Of a DNA stretch of 8,445 bases, positions 6,155 through 8,445 are shown one piece after another. Location of the stretch: NCBI GenBank assembly GCA_964559835.1, contig CAZLJE010000073.1:1-8445 (forward strand). Reading direction: 5' to 3'. Made by a program: the position numbers and the translations under genes. The notes beneath the pieces were generated by a model. That model did no database searches. It was not told the origin of the DNA and was given only the letters and a program-made list of their open reading frames with translations. Each line of letters begins with the position of its first letter. Positions within the stretch are counted from its first letter, which is position 1. The DNA is from DAISJI01 sp964559835. Lineage in GTDB: Bacteria > Acidobacteriota > Terriglobia > Terriglobales > Acidobacteriaceae.

Positions 6155-8445
6155 ATGTCGAAGGAAATGTTCGTTTCCTTGACGCCACATGAAACCAAGG
6201 TGGCGGTCAATGAAGACGATTTACTCGCCGAGATTTATTACGAACGCGAAAACGAATACACACTAGCCGGCTCGATCTATAAGGGCCGCGTCACACGCGT
6301 ACTGCCGGGCATGCAGTCGGCATTTGTCGAGATCGGCCTGGAGCGGGACGCGTTTCTTTATATCTCCGACTTCCTGGAATTAGAGGACGAGGAAGACCAG
6401 GTCGAGCCGGTCCGGGTGCAACCGCCGCGGGAACAGCAGCAGCGCTCGTTTGAGCGCCCGGAGCGCTCGGCCAGCCGCCGTTTCGAGCGCAACGCCGCAC
6501 CGGACCGTAGCACAGGCGTGCCGCCTGCCGCGCCGCCGCCCGAACCGTCCGAGCCGGAACCGGAGGCGTACTTCACCAACAATCACGAGCCCGCGCCCGC
6601 GCCAACCGTCTTCGAGGGCGGCGAAGGCTTCGACGAACCCCCGCAACCGCAGCCCGAAGCTGCCGCTGCGCCGCGTCCGCGGCAGCAGAACGAGCGCGAA
6701 GATCGTGGCGGATGGCGTGGACGTCGCGGCCGCCGCGGGCGTCGCGGCCGCTTCGGCGAAAACAAGCCCGTAGCGTCCGAGGAACAGCCGCGCGAGGCGC
6801 GCGAATCGCGTGAACCGCGCGAACAGCGTGAGCCGCGCCATGACCGTGATTCCTACGGTCCGCCGCCGGGCTACCAGCCGATCATCCTGCCGGGCGAATC
6901 GATCTCGAAATACCGGAACGCGGCGCCGTCAAGGTTCGTCCCCGGCCCGGTTGAGACAGAGCAGCCGGAAGCTGCGCCACATCCAGAAGAAGCCGAGCAC
7001 CCGACAGTCGCTGCGAGTGGGACTGAATCAGAAACTGCTTCCTACGAGCCGCCCGTCCTCGAAGCGCCGGCGTTCCAGCAGGAATACGTCGAGACTCCGG
7101 TCACCGAGACGGCGGAACACGTCGCCGAGGAACAGGAAGAGAAACCTGTGTATCGGGAGACGCGCTACCAGGCGTATCGCGATCCGGAGGCGGCCGCCGA
7201 AGAGACGCAACGCCATGGCGAGATGAACGTGGCGGCTGTCTTTGGCGCTGAAGAAGCGGCGCGCGCCGACGCAAGGAGCGCGGGCGCCTCGCCTGAAGAC
7301 AAAGGTAACGCGGGCGTGTCGCCTGCCACAACGCATTCGACGGACGAACTCGCCGAAACTTCTGCTCCGCACACAGAGGAACAACACTCTGAGCGCCAGG
7401 AGCAGCCGCAGTTTGCGGCGACTCCGCCCCGCTCTTTCGAGGAAGAAGTCATCGAGGAAGAGGAAGCCGACCTGCCCTCGCTCGGCGAGCATCATGACGA
7501 CGTCTCCGAGTTCGAGGAACTGGAAGAAGAGACGCTCGAGCCGATGCTGGCCGCCGAGCATCACGGTGAGCCCGTGGGCGAAATGCTGACCGAAGCCGTC
7601 GAGGAGACCGACGAAGAAGAGGCGCTCGAAGAAGAGGAGTTCGACGAGAACGGCGAGGGCTATGAAGCCGGCGAAGCCGAAGAGGGCGAGGAAGAGGAAG
7701 ACGCTACCCGCGCCGAGCTTCGCGGTCCCAGCGGCACCGCCGGATACCAGCAGCGCGCGCAACGTCCTTCTCCCGGCTTCGACCGCCGGCGCGGGCGCCG
7801 TGGCGGACGCCGCATGCGCGGAGGCGGCGGACAGCGCATGTCCATGCAGCGCCAGTCGGTGCAGATCTCCGACATCCTGAAAGAAGGGCAGGAGATCCTG
7901 GTCCAGATCGCGAAGGAGCCGATCGGCAAGAAGGGCGCGCGCATAACCAGCCATATCGCACTGCCCGGACGCTTCATGGTCTATATGCCGACCGTCACCC
8001 ACATCGGGGTGTCGCGCAAGATTGCCAGCGACGAAGAGCGCCAGCGCCTGAAGCGCATCGTCTCGGCCGAGCGCGAGGGCGGGCACGGAGGCTTCATCGT
8101 ACGCACCGCCGCCGAAGGCGTCAGCGAAGAAGAACTTAAGCAGGACATCCACTTTCTCAAAGGACTGTGGAACGAGATCAAGACGCGCGCGGACAATTCC
8201 AAGTCGCCGGCGCTGATCTATCACGACCTGAACCTGGTCGAGCGCCTGCTGCGCGACCTGCTCAGCGAGGATTTCAGCCACGTCTGGGTGGACAACGAAG
8301 CCGAGTACGAGCGCATTCTGCGCTTCGTCAATCGCTTCCAGCCGAACCTGGTGCGCCGCTGCCGCCTATATACGAAGGAGACGCCGCTATTCGAGCAATT
8401 CGGCATCCAGGAAGAGATCAATAAGGCGCTGAAATCCAAGGTCTG
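6155..8445 (+). CDS. rng: RNase E/G family endoribonuclease with a 481-residue insert in its S1 domain (3' end outside window)
   Basis: Rne/Rng enzymes cut single-stranded AU-rich RNA and drive mRNA decay and rRNA/tRNA processing. The frame runs from ATG 6155, preceded by GGAG at 6146-6149, for 763 codons without a stop to the window edge. Residues 1-40 match the RNase H-like start; IYKGRVTRV at 41-49 begins the S1 domain, and Phe57 and Phe67 occupy the same numbers as the RNA-contacting Phe57 and Phe67 of E. coli RNase E. The S1 domain resumes at ISDILKEGQEILVQI (571-585). Lys593 and the 5'-sensor pair Arg650-Thr651 correspond to E. coli Lys112 and Arg169-Thr170, each offset by 481. The catalytic Asp residues, expected near 784 and 827, and the zinc-link cysteines lie beyond the window. 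The symbol rng is given by synteny with mreBCD; rne would be equally defensible. Confidence 0.9.
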   Translation, partial: MSKEMFVSLTPHETKVAVNEDDLLAEIYYERENEYTLAGSIYKGRVTRVLPGMQSAFVEIGLERDAFLYISDFLELEDEEDQVEPVRVQPPREQQQRSFERPERSASRRFERNAAPDRSTGVPPAAPPPEPSEPEPEAYFTNNHEPAPAPTVFEGGEGFDEPPQPQPEAAAAPRPRQQNEREDRGGWRGRRGRRGRRGRFGENKPVASEEQPREARESREPREQREPRHDRDSYGPPPGYQPIILPGESISKYRNAAPSRFVPGPVETEQPEAAPHPEEAEHPTVAASGTESETASYEPPVLEAPAFQQEYVETPVTETAEHVAEEQEEKPVYRETRYQAYRDPEAAAEETQRHGEMNVAAVFGAEEAARADARSAGASPEDKGNAGVSPATTHSTDELAETSAPHTEEQHSERQEQPQFAATPPRSFEEEVIEEEEADLPSLGEHHDDVSEFEELEEETLEPMLAAEHHGEPVGEMLTEAVEETDEEEALEEEEFDENGEGYEAGEAEEGEEEEDATRAELRGPSGTAGYQQRAQRPSPGFDRRRGRRGGRRMRGGGGQRMSMQRQSVQISDILKEGQEILVQIAKEPIGKKGARITSHIALPGRFMVYMPTVTHIGVSRKIASDEERQRLKRIVSAEREGGHGGFIVRTAAEGVSEEELKQDIHFLKGLWNEIKTRADNSKSPALIYHDLNLVERLLRDLLSEDFSHVWVDNEAEYERILRFVNRFQPNLVRRCRLYTKETPLFEQFGIQEEINKALKSKV
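6374..7858 (+). other. Disordered, charged insert within the S1 domain of the RNase E/G protein
   Basis: Residues 74-568 replace a loop of about 20 residues in E. coli RNase E. In order: an acidic start (LELEDEEDQVE, 74-84); a Pro/Glu/Arg segment; an arginine-glycine patch RGGWRGRRGRRGRRGR (184-199); an Arg/Glu alternating run (209-232); a Pro/Glu/Ala/Thr stretch; a strongly acidic block (429-516); and a second Arg-Gly patch (544-561) just before the S1 fold resumes. No globular domain or membrane segment is recognisable. In proteobacterial RNase E, similar low-complexity, arginine-rich RNA-binding and partner-binding segments sit in the C-terminal half; plant chloroplast RNase E has a smaller insert in its S1 domain. 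A scaffold or RNA-binding role here is inference. Confidence 0.8.

Noticed and set aside
6155..8445. Frameshift or gene fusion as an explanation for the long RNase E/G insert
   Set aside because: A codon-by-codon reading of the frame found no stop, and S1 homology resumes in the same frame after the insert.

Overview
The window is about 8.4 kb of GC-rich bacterial DNA, all of it read on the + strand. It carries the lateral-wall elongation (rod/elongasome) cluster followed by an RNase E/G gene: end of mreB, mreC, mreD, mrdA (PBP2), rodA, and the first 763 codons of an Rne/Rng-family ribonuclease. The gene order, the protein flavour (a RodA N-terminus with an RDFDW motif, a very long RNase E/G) and period-7 repeats in the spacers suggest an Acidobacteriota genome (Terriglobia-like). 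That assignment is inference; no marker in the window proves it.

Region by region: 1-305 is the C-terminal 100 residues of MreB. 306-428 is filled by two facing arrays of five 7-bp units that can fold into one long hairpin between the mreB stop and the mreC start. 429-1643 is mreC and 1643-2161 is mreD, overlapping by one base. 2162-2377 is a spacer with a second, unrelated 7-bp array (GATTTTT), a possible promoter and a hairpin touching the mrdA start codon. 2378-4510 is mrdA. 4511-4579 is a short spacer with only a small hairpin, and 4580-5671 is rodA with a TTG start. 5672-6154 is 483 bases without a believable ORF but with a dense series of strong hairpins; it ends in two mutually exclusive structures around the ribosome binding site of the next gene. 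6155-8445 is the RNase E/G gene, still open at the window edge.

MreB filaments, MreC and MreD position the RodA glycosyltransferase and the PBP2 transpeptidase, which make and cross-link lateral peptidoglycan. All key residues checked in PBP2 (SxxK, SxD, KTG) and RodA (Asp of the QTD motif) are present, so the synthase pair looks functional. RNase G (first named CafA) also lies beside mreBCD in E. coli, so the linkage to RNA decay is an old one.

The most unusual content is at the right end. The RNase E/G protein aligns with E. coli RNase E without a gap from residue 41 to 67 and again from about 90 to 170. Between these it has exactly 481 extra residues, a disordered, highly charged insert placed inside the S1 RNA-binding domain and bounded by arginine/glycine patches. 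Its long hairpin-rich leader is a candidate autoregulatory RNA, comparable in position and role to the E. coli rne 5' UTR but not visibly related in sequence.
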